Source: Candidatus Omnitrophota bacterium (GTDB lineage: Bacteria; Omnitrophota; Gorgyraeia; Gygaellales; Profunditerraquicolaceae). From it: a stretch of DNA of 5,653 bases. The notes beneath the pieces were generated by a model. The model had not been told where the DNA came from. It ran no database searches and saw only the letters and a list, made by a program, of their open reading frames with translations. A program made the position numbers and the translations under genes. The DNA lies in contig JAQTNB010000090.1 in the NCBI GenBank assembly GCA_028714055.1, positions 1 through 5,653 on the forward strand, in the 5' to 3' direction. This document shows, in pieces, positions 4,846-5,653 of this stretch. How positions within the stretch are numbered: position 1 is the first letter of the stretch; every line of letters begins with the position of its first letter.

Positions 4846-5653
4846 ATGAAAAAGACCACTATCGGCATAATAGGCTGCGGCTACTGGGGCCCTAACTACG
4901 TAAGGATCCTCAATGAGCTGCCGGAAGCGCAGGTCAGGTGTTGCTGCGACCTGGAAGAAAGGAACTTGCTTAAGATCCGGGAGCTTTATCAGGGCCTTGA
5001 GCTGATAAAGGATTATAAGGCCCTTGCCAGGGACCCGGGGTTGGACGCGGTGGTCATCACTACACCGCTTAAGACGCATTTTGAGATAGCCAAGCTTTTC
5101 CTTGAGTGCGGCAAGCATGTGCTGGTTGAGAAGCCTTTTACTTCCACTTCAAGGGAAGCTGAAAAGCTGGCGGCGATCGCCCGGAAAAAAGACCTCACCC
5201 TGATGGTGGGCCACGTGTATGAATATAACGCGGCGGTGCAGAAATTAAAAGAGATGATCGATAAAAAAGAGCTGGGTTCGCTCTATTGCTGCAGCGCAGA
5301 GCGGGTGGGGCTGGGGCCGATTAGGAAACAGGCAAACGCCCTCTGGGACCTGGCCACGCACGATATATCGATCGCGCTGTATCTCCTGGGCCAATATCCG
5401 CTCAAGGTCACCGCGGTAGGCGAGCATTACCTGCAGAGCGGGATCAATGACCTGGTTTTTATCAGCCTCACCTTTCCTTCAAGGGTGATCTACAACATCT
5501 ATGTCAGCTGGATCGCGCCCGAAAAGGTGAGAAAGACCACGCTCGTCGGCTCAAAAGCGATGGCTGTTTTCAATGACGTGGAAAAGACCGAGAGCCTTAA
5601 GGTCTACGAGAGGAAATTTGACAGGGACCTGCTTGACAGCACCCCGGAATATA
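4846..5653 (+). CDS. Gfo/Idh/MocA-family sugar oxidoreductase, WlbA/WbpB-like (3' truncated by window edge)
   Basis: The first 269 residues are visible; the family is usually about 320-350 long, so roughly the last fifth is missing. The N-terminal Rossmann domain binds NAD(P): GCGYWG (residues 10-15) is the GxGxxG motif, followed by VVITTPLKTHFEIA (69-82) and EKP (95-97), whose Lys is the typical catalytic or cofactor-side residue. The C-terminal substrate domain starts at about residue 125; LWDLATHDISIALYLLG (166-182) carries the conserved His-Asp pair (H172, D173). This GYWGPN/LWDLxxHDI form is the one common in surface-polysaccharide clusters, where it oxidises C3 of UDP-N-acetylglucosamine(-uronate) on the way to 3-amino or diamino sugars. 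That exact reaction is inferred from resemblance and context. The start is the only one that keeps the first strand. AGGA at 4840-4843 is only 2 nt from the ATG, too close for a normal ribosome-binding site. Confidence 0.87.
   Translation, partial: MKKTTIGIIGCGYWGPNYVRILNELPEAQVRCCCDLEERNLLKIRELYQGLELIKDYKALARDPGLDAVVITTPLKTHFEIAKLFLECGKHVLVEKPFTSTSREAEKLAAIARKKDLTLMVGHVYEYNAAVQKLKEMIDKKELGSLYCCSAERVGLGPIRKQANALWDLATHDISIALYLLGQYPLKVTAVGEHYLQSGINDLVFISLTFPSRVIYNIYVSWIAPEKVRKTTLVGSKAMAVFNDVEKTESLKVYERKFDRDLLDSTPEY

Overview
The window looks like part of a bacterial cell-surface glycan (polysaccharide or glycolipid) locus. The coding DNA is GC-rich and tightly packed, and one AT-rich intergenic gap interrupts it. 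The organism cannot be fixed from this sequence. The combination of a B12-type radical SAM protein, DPM-like GT2 enzymes, a SemiSWEET gene and palindromic AT-rich intergenic repeats resembles what I remember of uncultivated Omnitrophota (OP3) and related genomes, but that is a low-confidence inference from style, not a match.

Region 1 (1-4539) is a run of five same-strand genes with almost no spacing, very probably one operon whose start lies upstream of the window. In order they are: the C-terminal part of a Wzx/MATE-like oligosaccharide flippase (1-1112), a DPM/ALG5-like GT2 glycosyltransferase (1115-1909), a second GT2 with three C-terminal membrane segments (1845-2810), a cobalamin-binding-type radical SAM enzyme (2813-4303) and a SemiSWEET small sugar transporter (4288-4539). 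Neighbouring genes are 2 nt apart or overlap by 65 or 16 nt, so translational coupling is likely.

Region 2 (4540-4845) is a 306-bp non-coding gap. It holds a long imperfect palindrome (4568-4720) built on a 7-nt period. Its two halves become symmetric about a single point once a 19-nt GC-rich hairpin (4663-4681) is removed. A second hairpin with a GCAA loop follows (4734-4753). A near-consensus sigma-70-type promoter (4808-4836) ends only about 9 bases before the next start codon.

Region 3 (4846-5653) is the start of a new transcription unit: a Gfo/Idh/MocA NAD(P)-dependent sugar oxidoreductase, cut by the right edge. It is of the type found in surface-polysaccharide clusters as a UDP-sugar 3-dehydrogenase.

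Working model (inference): the GT2 enzymes build or modify a lipid-linked glycan, the flippase moves it across the membrane, the radical SAM enzyme modifies a sugar or lipid part of it, the SemiSWEET moves a small sugar, and the oxidoreductase supplies a modified nucleotide sugar. The substrate of each step is unknown. The two most unusual items are the radical SAM gene with a CX4CX2C cluster motif coupled to a SemiSWEET gene, and the heptad-period palindrome with its precise 19-nt insertion.
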